The notes beneath the pieces are model-generated. The model had not been told where the DNA came from and searched no databases. It saw only the letters and a program-made list of their open reading frames with translations. This document shows, piece after piece, positions 9,396 to 18,486 of a stretch of 64,000 nt of DNA. How positions within the stretch are numbered: position 1 is the stretch's first letter; every line of letters starts with the position of its first letter. The DNA is taken from NCBI GenBank assembly GCA_963818725.1, contig CAWFTU010000007.1:320708-384707 (forward strand), in the 5' to 3' direction. This stretch comes from DATFDN01 sp963818725. GTDB taxonomy: Bacteria > Pseudomonadota > Alphaproteobacteria > Acetobacterales > Acetobacteraceae. A program made the position numbers and the translations under genes.

Positions 9396-10130
9396 ATGCC
9401 GCGCGATCCAGAGATTTTGGTCGCCGATGACGATCCGGGGTTCCGGGCCTATATTCGGCGCGAACTCGTCGCGATTGGCTACACCGTGGGCACCGTCGAA
9501 AGCGCGCAAGCCGTGATGGCTCGGGTAGGGCAAGGCCCGCCGGCTGCTCTGGTATTTGGGATCAATCTGTCGGGCGGTGCCGGTTTGGCCCTGATCCGGG
9601 CAGTTCGGGGGCTCTCGGCCGTTCCTGTCCTCGCGCCGCTCGAGAGCGATCGGGGGCCGACACTCGGCGAGGCCCTGGACAGCGGCGCTGACGACTGCCT
9701 GGTCAAGCCCTTTTCTCTAGGAGACCTGACGGCCCGCCTGCGGCAGGTGCTACGCCAAGGCCCTGATGCACGAGATCCACGGCCGGTCCGAACCACCGGA
9801 GATCTGGACATAGATCTCGTCCATAGGCGCATGCGCCGAGGCGGTTCCGAGGTAAAGCTGTCCGGGCGGCAATGGCAGGTGCTGCGCGTGTTGCTGGATG
9901 GAGACGGAGCGATCGTTCCGACCCAGGACATCGTACGCCGGATTGGGGGGCCGCAATGCCGACACGGCCGGGAGTATCTGCGCGGCGTGATCCATGATCT
10001 GCGGCAAAGCATCGAGGCCGATCCGGGCGCGCCGGACCAGATCCTCACCGAGCATCGAATGGGCCATCGCTTCCGCGCGCGAGCACCCCGACGCCCGTGT
10101 CAAGGTCAGCCGTCGAGGCGGGGGCGATGA
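9396..10130 (+). CDS. OmpR-type regulator with degenerate receiver
   Basis: 244 residues: an N-terminal receiver-like domain (about 5-120) and a C-terminal winged-helix DNA-binding domain (about 140-235, LSGRQWQVLRVLL ... HDLRQSIEADPGAP). The acidic cluster ILVADDDPGF and the conserved Lys in DDCLVKPF are present. The position of the phospho-acceptor Asp is Gly55 (ALVFGINLSGG where families read VLDLxLP). Such a receiver cannot be phosphorylated in the usual way. The gene follows kdpC and its stop overlaps the kdpD start (ATGA). The start at 9396 gives a standard receiver N-terminus; an in-frame ATG at 9315 adds 27 residues. Confidence 0.85.
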   Translation: MPRDPEILVADDDPGFRAYIRRELVAIGYTVGTVESAQAVMARVGQGPPAALVFGINLSGGAGLALIRAVRGLSAVPVLAPLESDRGPTLGEALDSGADDCLVKPFSLGDLTARLRQVLRQGPDARDPRPVRTTGDLDIDLVHRRMRRGGSEVKLSGRQWQVLRVLLDGDGAIVPTQDIVRRIGGPQCRHGREYLRGVIHDLRQSIEADPGAPDQILTEHRMGHRFRARAPRRPCQGQPSRRGR

Positions 10131-12838
10131 TGGAGGAGCGCATCGACGACAGCCGACGCCCCTCTCCAGACGCCCTGCTGCAGGCGACCCGAGGACAGGG
10201 GCGCCTGAAGATCTTCCTGGGCGCGGCACCCGGCGTGGGCAAGACATTCGAGATGTTGGCGACCGCTCAGGCCAAGCGCCGCGAGGGCGTTGACGTCGTG
10301 GTCGGCGTTGTCGAGACACATGGCCGACGCGAGACCGAGGCGCTGCTAGAGAACTTGGAGGTCATTCCGCGGCGCCATGTGGAGTACAGGGGCCGGGTTC
10401 TCGACGAGATGGATATCGACGCCGTTCTGGCCCGGCACCCGCAACTCGTCCTCGTGGACGAGTTGGCGCATACCAACGTCCCTGGCAGCCGTCATCCCAA
10501 GCGGCACCTAGACGTAGAGGAGCTGCTCGCTGCGGGTATTGACGTCTACACCACCCTCAACATCCAGCACGTCGAAAGCTTGACCGATGTCGTCGCCAAG
10601 ATCACCCGGATCCGGGTGCGCGAGACGGTTCCGGATTCCATCCTCGACCGGGCGGACGACATCGAGGTGATCGATCTCACGCCTCAGGACCTGATCCAGC
10701 GGCTCAAGGAGGGCAAGGTCTACGTTCCGCATCAGGCGGAGCGAGCCATCAAGCACTATTTCTCGCCGGGCAATCTGACCGCCCTGCGCGAACTCGCCTT
10801 GCGGCGGACGGCGCAGCGCGTGGACGAACAGATGGTCACCTACATGCGCAGCCATGCCATTCCCGGTCCCTGGCCGGCCGGCGAGCGTGTTCTGGTGTGC
10901 GTCAACCAGGATTCGAGCTGCCCGGCCGTGGTCCGGCACGCGCGCCGCATGGCCGACACGATGCGGGCCCATTGGGCGGCGATTCACGTCGAGACTCCAC
11001 GGACCGCGCGGCTCAGCGAAGCCGAGCGGGACAGGATCGCCGAGGCACTCCGTCTGGCGCAGCGTCTCGGGGCCGAAGTGGCCACGATCCCGGGGCACGA
11101 TGTGGTTGACGCTGTCCTCGATTATGCACAAACAAACAATTTCACGCACATCATTATCGCCAAGTCGCGCCGTCCGCGCTGGGCCGAACGCGCCTTTGGC
11201 TCTGTCACGCAACGCCTGATCCGACGGGCAGGCGATGTGAATGTCCATGTCATCGCCGAGCAGGCCCAAACGCCAGATGGCAAGCAGGGCTCCCGAATCA
11301 GACAAGACCGGGCCTACCGCGATGGAGCGAGCATGCCAGCCTACGCGGCGAGCCTGCTCTGCGTGGCAGTGGCCCTCGGGATCGGCGTGGTGCTGCGCGA
11401 CTTTCTCGCCGTCTCGAACATTTCCTTGGTCTTTCTGACGGCCGTACTCGTCAGCGCGATCTGGTATGGCTTGTGGCCGTCGCTGTTCGCCTGCCTGCTC
11501 AGCGTGCTCGCCTATAATTTCTTCTTCCTGCCTCCGCTCTACACGTTCACCATCGCGGATCCCGAAAACGTCGTCGCGCTATTCTTCTTCGCGGTGGTCG
11601 CACTGATCGCCAGCAATCTCACCGCCCGAATGCGCGACCAGGCCATCGCAGTGCGGCAGCGCGCCAAAACAACGGAAGAACTGTACCTCTTCAGCCGCAA
11701 GCTCGCCGGTGCCGTGACGTTGGATGACGTGCTGTGGGCAACCGCGCATCAGATTGCCCTGATGTTGAAAGTGCGGGTCGTGCTGTTGCTGCCTGAAGGA
11801 GCAAGCATAGCCGTGCGAGCTGGCTTCCCGCCGGACGACCTGTTGGACGAAGCGGACCTCGCCGCGGCGAAGTGGTGCTGGGAGACGAACCGAGCCGCAG
11901 GGCGCGGGTCCGACACCCTTCCAGGCGCCAAGCGCTTGTTCCTGCCGATGCAAACCGGCCGTGGCTCCGTTGGCGTGATCGGGATCGACCGCGACGGGCC
12001 TGGCCTATTGCTGACGCCGGACCAGCACCGGCTGCTGAATGCGCTGGCGGATCAGGCCGCACTGGCAATCGAGCGGGTGAGCCTCGTCGAGGACTTGGAC
12101 CGCACACGGCTTACAGCCGAGACCGATCGTCTGCGAACGGCGCTGCTGACCTCGATCTCTCACGATCTGCGGACGCCACTGGCCTCGATTGTCGGCTCGG
12201 CAAGCAGCCTGGCCACAGCCGGTCAGGTGCTGGACCCCGAAACCAAGTTCGACCTGCTCCGCACAATCCAGGAGGAAGCGGAGCGGCTGAACCGCTTCAT
12301 TGGCAACCTCCTGGACATGACCCGGCTGGAGTCCGGCGCACTCAAGCCCCGGGCCAGCCCGACAGACTTGTCGGACGCGATCGGCGCGGCATTGCAGCGC
12401 GCAGGTAAAATCCTTGCAGGCCATCGGGTGGAACTGCACCTAGCCTCGGATCTACCAATGCTGAACCTGGATGCAGTGCTGTTCGAGCATGTTCTGTTCA
12501 ACCTCTTGGACAATGCCGCCAAGTACTCTTCGCCTGGATCACTCATCTGCATAGAGGCTGCTCAGGAGGATGGGGCGATCCGACTGCGGGTTTTCGACGA
12601 GGGCGAAGGCATTCCGGCAGAGGACTCTGAGCGAATTTTCGACAAGTTCTACCGCGTGAGCGCGGTGGATCGCCGTCGGGCTGGAACTGGCCTTGGCCTC
12701 GCGATCTGCCGGGGTTTCATCGAGGCGATGGGCGGGACGATTACCGCTGCGAACCGGGCGGACCGGTCCGGAGCAGTGTTCACCATCGCGCTGCCCGTGC
12801 CGGCTGAGGCCCCCACTGCCCAGGAGATTTCGGCATGA
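10127..12838 (+). CDS. kdpD: Sensor histidine kinase KdpD
   Basis: 903-residue K+/osmotic sensor kinase that controls kdp expression. In order: KdpD sensor domain with Walker A GAAPGVGKT (32-40), a universal-stress-like domain (about 245-370), four membrane helices (about 410-500), a GAF region, HisKA with phospho-acceptor His679 in SISHDLRTPLASI, and HATPase with NLLDNAAKYSSPG and GTGLGLAICRGFIEA. The start is fixed by the ATGA overlap with the upstream regulator and a purine-rich GAGGCGGGGG before it. The stop overlaps kdpE, so all three regulators are translationally coupled. Intact. Confidence 0.95.
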   Translation: MMEERIDDSRRPSPDALLQATRGQGRLKIFLGAAPGVGKTFEMLATAQAKRREGVDVVVGVVETHGRRETEALLENLEVIPRRHVEYRGRVLDEMDIDAVLARHPQLVLVDELAHTNVPGSRHPKRHLDVEELLAAGIDVYTTLNIQHVESLTDVVAKITRIRVRETVPDSILDRADDIEVIDLTPQDLIQRLKEGKVYVPHQAERAIKHYFSPGNLTALRELALRRTAQRVDEQMVTYMRSHAIPGPWPAGERVLVCVNQDSSCPAVVRHARRMADTMRAHWAAIHVETPRTARLSEAERDRIAEALRLAQRLGAEVATIPGHDVVDAVLDYAQTNNFTHIIIAKSRRPRWAERAFGSVTQRLIRRAGDVNVHVIAEQAQTPDGKQGSRIRQDRAYRDGASMPAYAASLLCVAVALGIGVVLRDFLAVSNISLVFLTAVLVSAIWYGLWPSLFACLLSVLAYNFFFLPPLYTFTIADPENVVALFFFAVVALIASNLTARMRDQAIAVRQRAKTTEELYLFSRKLAGAVTLDDVLWATAHQIALMLKVRVVLLLPEGASIAVRAGFPPDDLLDEADLAAAKWCWETNRAAGRGSDTLPGAKRLFLPMQTGRGSVGVIGIDRDGPGLLLTPDQHRLLNALADQAALAIERVSLVEDLDRTRLTAETDRLRTALLTSISHDLRTPLASIVGSASSLATAGQVLDPETKFDLLRTIQEEAERLNRFIGNLLDMTRLESGALKPRASPTDLSDAIGAALQRAGKILAGHRVELHLASDLPMLNLDAVLFEHVLFNLLDNAAKYSSPGSLICIEAAQEDGAIRLRVFDEGEGIPAEDSERIFDKFYRVSAVDRRRAGTGLGLAICRGFIEAMGGTITAANRADRSGAVFTIALPVPAEAPTAQEISA

Positions 12839-13533
12839 GTTCCGGCGCAGGACCGGTTCGGGTGCTCGTCGTGGATGACGAGCCGGCGATCACCCGCTTT
12901 CTCCGAGCGGGTCTGACGAGCCAGGGCTATGTGATCTCCGAGGCGGCAGAGGGGCGAGCCGCGCTCGATATTGTCCGCCGCAATGCCACGGACCTGGTGG
13001 TTTTGGATCTGGGACTGCCGGACATCGACGGGCTGGAGATCATCAGGCGCGTGCGTGCCTCCGGTTCAGCCGTGCCGATCATCGTCCTGTCAAGCCGGAG
13101 CGACGAGAGGGGCAAGGTCGAGGCGCTGGACCTTGGCGCCGACGACTACGTCACCAAACCATTCGGTATCGATGAGCTGCTGGCACGCATCCGTGCCGCG
13201 CAGCGCCACCGCCTGCAGGAACAAGGAGAGCGGCCGGTCTTCCGCGCCGGCGACCTAAGCCGTCGACCTGGTGCGCCGGATCGTGACCGCGCGGGGCGAG
13301 GAGGTGAAGCTTTCCCCCGGGAGTATGAGCTGCTGCGGGTATTGGTCGCGCATGCTGGAAAAGTTCTTACCCACAAGTTTATCTTGCGGGAGGTCTGGGG
13401 TGCCGAGACCGACATCCAGTACCTGCGGATCTATATCCGCGCTCTACGCCAGAAGGTCGAGGAGGATCCAGAGAGGCCGAAACACATCCTGACCGAGACC
13501 GGGGTGGGATACCGGCTGAGAGCAAGCGACTAA
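12835..13533 (+). CDS. kdpE: Response regulator KdpE with two compensating indels
   Basis: 232-residue OmpR-family regulator, partner of KdpD. The receiver domain is complete: Asp58 in VVLDLGLPDIDG, Lys in DDYVTKPFG. The DNA-binding domain has the recognition region HKFILREVWG and the end HILTETGVGYRLR. Between 13261 and 13319 the protein reads an unrelated basic stretch (residues 143-161). The neighbouring frame there encodes the expected VDLVRRIVTARGEEVKLSP. An extra C near 13261 and a missing C in the run before 13319 cancel each other. The first strands of the DNA-binding domain are therefore altered unless these are sequencing errors. Confidence 0.9.
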   Translation: MSSGAGPVRVLVVDDEPAITRFLRAGLTSQGYVISEAAEGRAALDIVRRNATDLVVLDLGLPDIDGLEIIRRVRASGSAVPIIVLSSRSDERGKVEALDLGADDYVTKPFGIDELLARIRAAQRHRLQEQGERPVFRAGDLSRRPGAPDRDRAGRGGEAFPREYELLRVLVAHAGKVLTHKFILREVWGAETDIQYLRIYIRALRQKVEEDPERPKHILTETGVGYRLRASD

Positions 13534-13626
13534 TGATGGCTGGGCACGAACACGCGTCCACGGCCATTGGAACGGATGGACTCATGCCGATGTTTCAGTC
13601 CGATCGATCTGGAGCACACGAAATCT

Positions 13627-14076
13627 ATGGACATCTCTGACTTGATCGAACCGCAGCATGTCATGCTTGACGTGCGCGTGAGGGACAAGGCGCACCTGCT
13701 CCAGGAACTCGGCCGCAGGGCGGCGCCGTTTGCGGGTATCGATGCCAACGCAATTGCTACCGCCCTGTCGGAACGTCAGCAGCTCGGCTCTACCGGGCTG
13801 GGGAAAGGATTTGCGCTGCCGCATGCCCGGATCAGGGGGGTGAGAAGTCTCTTTGGCACATTCCTTCGCCTGAACCGCCCGATCGAGTTTCAGTCGATTG
13901 ATGAGAAACCCGTGGATCTCGTATTTCTGTTGCTGATTCCTGCTGAGGCTCGAAACGAGCACGTCGCCGCCCTTGCGGCAATCTCACGGCGGTTTCGTGA
14001 CGAAAACACCGCCGCGCGACTTCGCAAGGCGGAGAGCGCCGAGGCGGCCTACCAGCTCCTGACGAATGGCAATTGA
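13627..14076 (+). CDS. ptsN: PTS IIA-like nitrogen-regulatory protein PtsN
   Basis: 149-residue EIIA-Ntr domain. The phosphorylated His66 is in GKGFALPHARI, and the family pattern ALSERQQLGSTGLG, RPIEFQSIDEKPVDLVFLLL is clear. EIIA-Ntr regulates by protein contact, and in other proteobacteria its targets include KdpD and K+ transport. Its place right behind kdpDE supports a role in K+ homeostasis here. ATG 13627 gives the usual family length. It overlaps the next gene by 11 bases. Confidence 0.9.
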   Translation: MDISDLIEPQHVMLDVRVRDKAHLLQELGRRAAPFAGIDANAIATALSERQQLGSTGLGKGFALPHARIRGVRSLFGTFLRLNRPIEFQSIDEKPVDLVFLLLIPAEARNEHVAALAAISRRFRDENTAARLRKAESAEAAYQLLTNGN

Positions 14077-14920
14077 AGCGGGAGTGCATGAAGTGGCCGC
14101 TCCGCTATTCGCCGCCGGGCAAACCCGACGGACGCGCCCGGCCGCTCCGGCGGTGACGATAGCGTTCGTGGTGCTAGGCGTGACCCATGTGCGCGCTGCC
14201 GACCCGAACGCGTTGTGGGAGATCGTGCATGGCCAGTGCGTCCCTGACCAGCAGCAGCACGATGATCCGGCTCCCTGCGCCACGGTCGCTTTGCAGCATG
14301 GCGTGGAGCGGGGCTACGCTGTGCTCAAGGACCGGGCCGGCGCGACGCAGTTCCTGCTGATCCCGACCGCCCGTGTCAGCGGCATCGAGAGCCCTGAACT
14401 CCTTGCTCCAGATGCGCCGAATTACTTCGCCGCAGCCTGGCAGGCTCGCACCTATGTGGACAGTCGGGCACACCGCACGCTCCCGCGCGGGAGTGTAAGC
14501 CTGGCAGTCAACTCGATGTTTGCACGCTCGCAGAACCAATTGCACATCCACATCGACTGCATCCGCGCCGATGTGCGCGACATGTTGCGCGAGCACGCAG
14601 ACCAAATCGGCGAGCACTGGGCGCCGCTTGACGTACCGCTGGCCGGGCGACGCTATAGGGCGATGCGGGTGCTGGGCGAAGAGCTTGGGCAGGCGGACCC
14701 GTTCAAGCTGCTGGCCGACGGGATCCCGAGTGCCAAGGAGGACATGGGGCGGCAAACTCTCGTTGTGACCGGCGCCACTTTTGCCGGTGGGATTCCTGGC
14801 TTCATCATCCTGGATAGCGGCGCCGACCTCGCCGCGGGCGACCGGGGCTTTGGCGAGGCCCTGCAGGATCACGCCTGCGCCCTGGCGGACAGGGGCTCAC
14901 CGGAGGGCTCGTCCCGGTGA
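14066..14920 (+). CDS. cdh: CDP-diacylglycerol pyrophosphatase
   Basis: 284 residues resembling Cdh, which hydrolyses CDP-diacylglycerol to phosphatidate and CMP. It has an N-terminal hydrophobic export segment ending near THVRAADP, then LWEIVHGQCVPDQ, YAVLKDRAGATQFLLIPT and the HIT-like catalytic NQLHIHIDCI. It overlaps ptsN, which suggests coupled translation, although the encoded function is phospholipid metabolism. The start is uncertain within the overlap. Intact. Confidence 0.85.
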   Translation: MAIEAGVHEVAAPLFAAGQTRRTRPAAPAVTIAFVVLGVTHVRAADPNALWEIVHGQCVPDQQQHDDPAPCATVALQHGVERGYAVLKDRAGATQFLLIPTARVSGIESPELLAPDAPNYFAAAWQARTYVDSRAHRTLPRGSVSLAVNSMFARSQNQLHIHIDCIRADVRDMLREHADQIGEHWAPLDVPLAGRRYRAMRVLGEELGQADPFKLLADGIPSAKEDMGRQTLVVTGATFAGGIPGFIILDSGADLAAGDRGFGEALQDHACALADRGSPEGSSR

Positions 14921-15062
14921 TTTCTCCGCGTTATTTCCGGCCGCGGACTGGCCGGCCAATCGACTATTTATTGAATGAAGGAGAGCGTCGCTTCCTAGAT
15001 TGCCGGATCAGCAGGACCGTCAGCGTCGACATCCTTCTATCTCCCTCCCGCACGTCTCCCAT

Positions 15063-15712
15063 TTATCGGGCCGTTCGATGCCGGGGCGTTCGGCCACTGC
15101 CGGTAGCCCGCGTGTGTCCATCCGCCGCCTTGGGTGGCTCTGGCATCGAGTGACTCGTCCGTCCTTCTGCCCGGTGCGGGCTTCCGTCATCGGGTGCGCC
15201 AACCGGGCGTGTCTGCCGCGAGGGCGCCGCCGATTGGTCAGGCGGCGTGACATTTCCCTGGTCGCCGGCGCCGAACCAGACATTGGCGTCGTGGCTGGCA
15301 GGGTCGCCCGCGTCGAAATACTTGTCTTGCCACGTGTCGTCACGATCGAGCCCGGAAAAGGCTTGCGTCCCCTGCTGCTGGATGACGTAACGGAAGCGGT
15401 AGTGATCGTAGATGTCCATCACGTGCACCGCGTAGGCCTTAGCCAGTGCCTCGTGGCCGCGCACGATCAACAGGTTCTCGTCGTTGTTGTAGGAGGCGCG
15501 ATATCCGAGATTGTGGCTGCCGGTGACCACGACGCAGTCATCCGACATTGGGTCGATCACGACAATCTTGTCGTGGATAATGGCATGTGCCTCCGGTCCC
15601 GCCTTGAGCAATTCGTGCTGCCAAAAGGCGAACTGGTCGCTGATCGCGCTGGCGGGCACTACTTCGACAAGGTTTGTGCCGGCGCGATGGATCAGAAGCG
15701 TGTTATCTCAGC
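15063..15712 (-). pseudogene. Phospholipase D-like protein, N-terminal truncation
   Basis: C-terminal part of a PLD-superfamily protein with the HKD-type half-site HAIIHDKIVVIDP followed by VVTGSHNLGYRASYNNDENLLIV. An in-frame stop lies just upstream of the readable start at about 15712, and an IS481 element lies beyond it, so the first half (with the other HKD site) is gone. A tail rich in Pro, Arg and His runs to 15063. Non-functional as a two-site PLD enzyme. Confidence 0.75.
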
Positions 15713-15847
15713 TATCCCCTCATTCTTGACTGCCTTGGCGGGGAAGTGGCGGGCTTCGTCTCAGAGAAACTGTCGGCCGGGGGTGACAACACTCGCCGCC
15801 GAACAGCAAGCACGGCTACACGCTGCCCGGTTGCAGGGTGGTCAGCC

Positions 15848-16891
15848 TCAACATACTGATCGTGCCTCATAAAAATGAGGGGATTGGTGAGGCGTGTTAT
15901 AGCTGTCTGGTTGTGAGACCTCCTTGGCAGCTTCAGCGATGAGGCGCGCCCTGGCGATGTCCTCGGGTCCTGCTCGGCCATGTGGCTTCGCATGGGCCAG
16001 TTTGCGACGAGCTTTGAGGCGTTCGGCGACGACCTGATCGGGGGTCTTGCCGTCGAGCACGCGTTGGCGGCGGGCGTTGTGGGCGGCATTGAAGCCGCGC
16101 AGCAGCTGCTCGAGGCCGCGGTGGGAGTGGAGGGTGATGCGCAGCACCTCGCTGCCGACCCGGCCGTTGAAGCGCTCCACCAGACCGTTGGTCGGCGGAG
16201 AATAGGGCTTGGTGTGGCGGTACTCGGCGCCAAGCGCGGCGCAGACCTTGGCGAAGGCTGCGGTGAAGCAGCTGCCGTTGTCGGTCAGCACGTGGGTAAG
16301 GCGGAAGGGAAAAGCGGCCGCGGCCTCCCGGAGGAAGGCGCTGGCGCTCTGGGTGGTCTCGTCATCCTTGACGGCGAGGTGGACGGAGCGCGAGCGCCGA
16401 TCGATGGCGACGAAGAGGTAGCGCTTGCGCCGCTCGCCATCGGCGGTCTGGAGCTTCGGCAAGTGCTTGATGTCGATGTGGATGAAGCCGAGGTCGTACT
16501 CCTTGAACTGACCTTGGCCGCGCTTGGGCCGGTCCGAGGGCGGCGGTGGTCGTCGGCTGATCCCCGCGGCGCGGAGGATGCGCCAGACACTGTCGCGGTT
16601 GAGGTGCGGCAGGAAGTGGGTGACGACGAAGGTGAGGTCGTCGAGGGCGAAGTTGGTCGCCCGGCGCAGGGCGCAGACCACGGCACGCTCTTCTTCCGTG
16701 GCCTTCCACGGCAGCTTGTGCGGCCGCGCCGAATGGTCCAGGCAGTCCTCGGTGCCGCGCTTACGCCACTTGCGAACGGTCTCGGTGCTGACGCCATAGC
16801 GCTGGGCCAGCACGCCCGTAGGCTCCCCGGAGTGGGCGATCTCGGCGCGGGTCACCGGGGTCGTGCGGGCGTTCGGGTGGATCTGCAGCAT
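15848..16891 (-). CDS. IS481-family transposase (intact)
   Basis: 347 residues. Helix-turn-helix (GVLAQRYGVSTETVRKWRKRG) followed by an integrase core with IHIDIKHLPKL, FVAIDRRSRSVHLAV, HVLTDNGSCFT and GLVERFNGRVGSEVL, which together supply the DDE residues. Full family length and no interruption. The exact IS ends were not resolved: the flanking 135 bp on the left and 168 bp on the right hold no other gene that I can recognise. Confidence 0.88.
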   Translation of the reverse strand: MLQIHPNARTTPVTRAEIAHSGEPTGVLAQRYGVSTETVRKWRKRGTEDCLDHSARPHKLPWKATEEERAVVCALRRATNFALDDLTFVVTHFLPHLNRDSVWRILRAAGISRRPPPPSDRPKRGQGQFKEYDLGFIHIDIKHLPKLQTADGERRKRYLFVAIDRRSRSVHLAVKDDETTQSASAFLREAAAAFPFRLTHVLTDNGSCFTAAFAKVCAALGAEYRHTKPYSPPTNGLVERFNGRVGSEVLRITLHSHRGLEQLLRGFNAAHNARRQRVLDGKTPDQVVAERLKARRKLAHAKPHGRAGPEDIARARLIAEAAKEVSQPDSYNTPHQSPHFYEARSVC

Positions 16892-17059
16892 GGCTCACCT
16901 CCCTCCAGGCGCCGAGGCCCGGAGGCGCTCGAAGCGGTAGCCGTAATCTATAATGGCCCGACCGACCGGATCCCAACAATGTTCCGCGACCTGACATATA
17001 TAGCGGTGGTTTGTTAATTCAGGAGATAGACATTGATCGGCACTCCTGATGCGACGGCG

Positions 17060-18406
17060 TCAAGCAGCGTTGCGAGCGCAGGCGGTGGTGGCGCCTGCGC
17101 CCAGGCCTTCCAGCAGCGCGTGAGCCAGCGGAAAGGTGCCAGCCAGGCTCGCACGGCTCGCAGCGCCTTCGGCCAGGAGAGGGGTTGTTTGGGGCGGATA
17201 TTTTTCCCCCGCTCCGGCACGGCCGGCTCTTGCGGGCTTTGATTCGGTGCGGGCGGGGCGTGGTGCGGCCGGCGCGGTCAGGCGTCCGTCGCGCGCGGCT
17301 TGCCACCAGCAGAAGCTGAAGGCCGCACAGACAAGCGCCCAGTGCCGGCGGATGGCGGTATCGCCGCGGACCTGGAAGTCCGCCCAGCCGAGCTCGCCCT
17401 TGACGTATTTGTAGCCCTGCTCGGTCCAGTTGCGCCACGCATGGAGCTGGGTGATCTCTTCGCGCGAGCTACCCTTGAGGTTGGAGGACAAATACCAGGT
17501 CGTCTGCGATGGCAGACCACGCCGGTCGGTGGTGGCGCAGAGGGCACGAACGGTCTTGCGCGGGCCGAAGCGTAGGAACGCCAGTTCCGCCACCCACCAG
17601 CTCTCACGGTGTCCATCATGGAACCGCCGCCTGATCCGCTGCCACGCGGCACGCGGCAGATCGCTGACCGCCTCCGCGAAGGAATGGGCCTCCTCGGCCC
17701 GGGCCCACCCTTGGCTGCAGGTGCCGCGATGGGCCAGGACATAGGGGATCTTGCGCTGCGTGAGCCGCCCCTCGAGCTCCGGGTTGTCCCCGTAGAAGCA
17801 ATCAGCAACGACGGCGCGGAAGGGGATGCCGGCCGCGCGCGCCTGCTCGATGAGCGCGACAGCGATCTGCGGCTTGGTGCGAAAGCGCGGATCATTCGTG
17901 CCGCCGCGGAAACGCGACGCCGGCGTGTAGGGCGCGAAGTGCAGCGGATAGTGCACCCGCCCATCGGTCCAAAGGGTGGTGACCGCGACGATGCCGTTGT
18001 CGATCTTGCCGAGCGAGCCGAGACACTGCCGGCCGACGTGTTCGATGGCCGTGCCGCCCTTCTTATCGCCAGTGTCATCCAGCACGAGCACGCCGCCTGA
18101 ATGGGCCACAGTGGCCGCCTCGTTCTGCAGCAGCGCAAGACGCCGCGCGTTGAGCGCCTCTGCGCTCCAGTCGGCCTCCGAGAGAAAGTATTGCAGGCGT
18201 TGGACCTCGGGGCTCTGCGCCTGCACCACCGGTTCCGCGCCGGCAAGAGCCGTGAGCGTCTTGTTGCGATCGCGCGGGGCGAGCAGTCCGCTCAGGTAGT
18301 GACGAAAGCTGCGGCGCTGGCCGAGCGAACCGAAGAGCGAGTCAAACTGTGCCGCGAACGCCTCCAGCGGCCCCGGGGCAGGCGGACAAGGCTGACGGGC
18401 AGACAT
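17060..18406 (-). CDS. IS701-family transposase (intact)
   Basis: 448 residues from ATG 18406 (MSARQPCPPAPG). Typical IS701/DDE features: VLVLDDTGDKKGG, GIPFRAVVADCFYG and NWTEQGYKYVKGELGWADFQVRG with the catalytic Glu. The frame stays open upstream to 18724, but that part is antisense-like overlap with the neighbouring IS630 and not part of the gene. No inserted hairpin, unlike the IS701 copy at 33.9-35.4 kb. Confidence 0.85.
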   Translation of the reverse strand: MSARQPCPPAPGPLEAFAAQFDSLFGSLGQRRSFRHYLSGLLAPRDRNKTLTALAGAEPVVQAQSPEVQRLQYFLSEADWSAEALNARRLALLQNEAATVAHSGGVLVLDDTGDKKGGTAIEHVGRQCLGSLGKIDNGIVAVTTLWTDGRVHYPLHFAPYTPASRFRGGTNDPRFRTKPQIAVALIEQARAAGIPFRAVVADCFYGDNPELEGRLTQRKIPYVLAHRGTCSQGWARAEEAHSFAEAVSDLPRAAWQRIRRRFHDGHRESWWVAELAFLRFGPRKTVRALCATTDRRGLPSQTTWYLSSNLKGSSREEITQLHAWRNWTEQGYKYVKGELGWADFQVRGDTAIRRHWALVCAAFSFCWWQAARDGRLTAPAAPRPARTESKPARAGRAGAGEKYPPQTTPLLAEGAASRASLAGTFPLAHALLEGLGAGATTACARNAA

Positions 18407-18486
18407 CGGCAAGTCCCTCCGATGCCCTCGCCATATGCCCCATGCCCCATGCCCAAATTTATTGATCCGGCCCTCATTGTCTTGGA

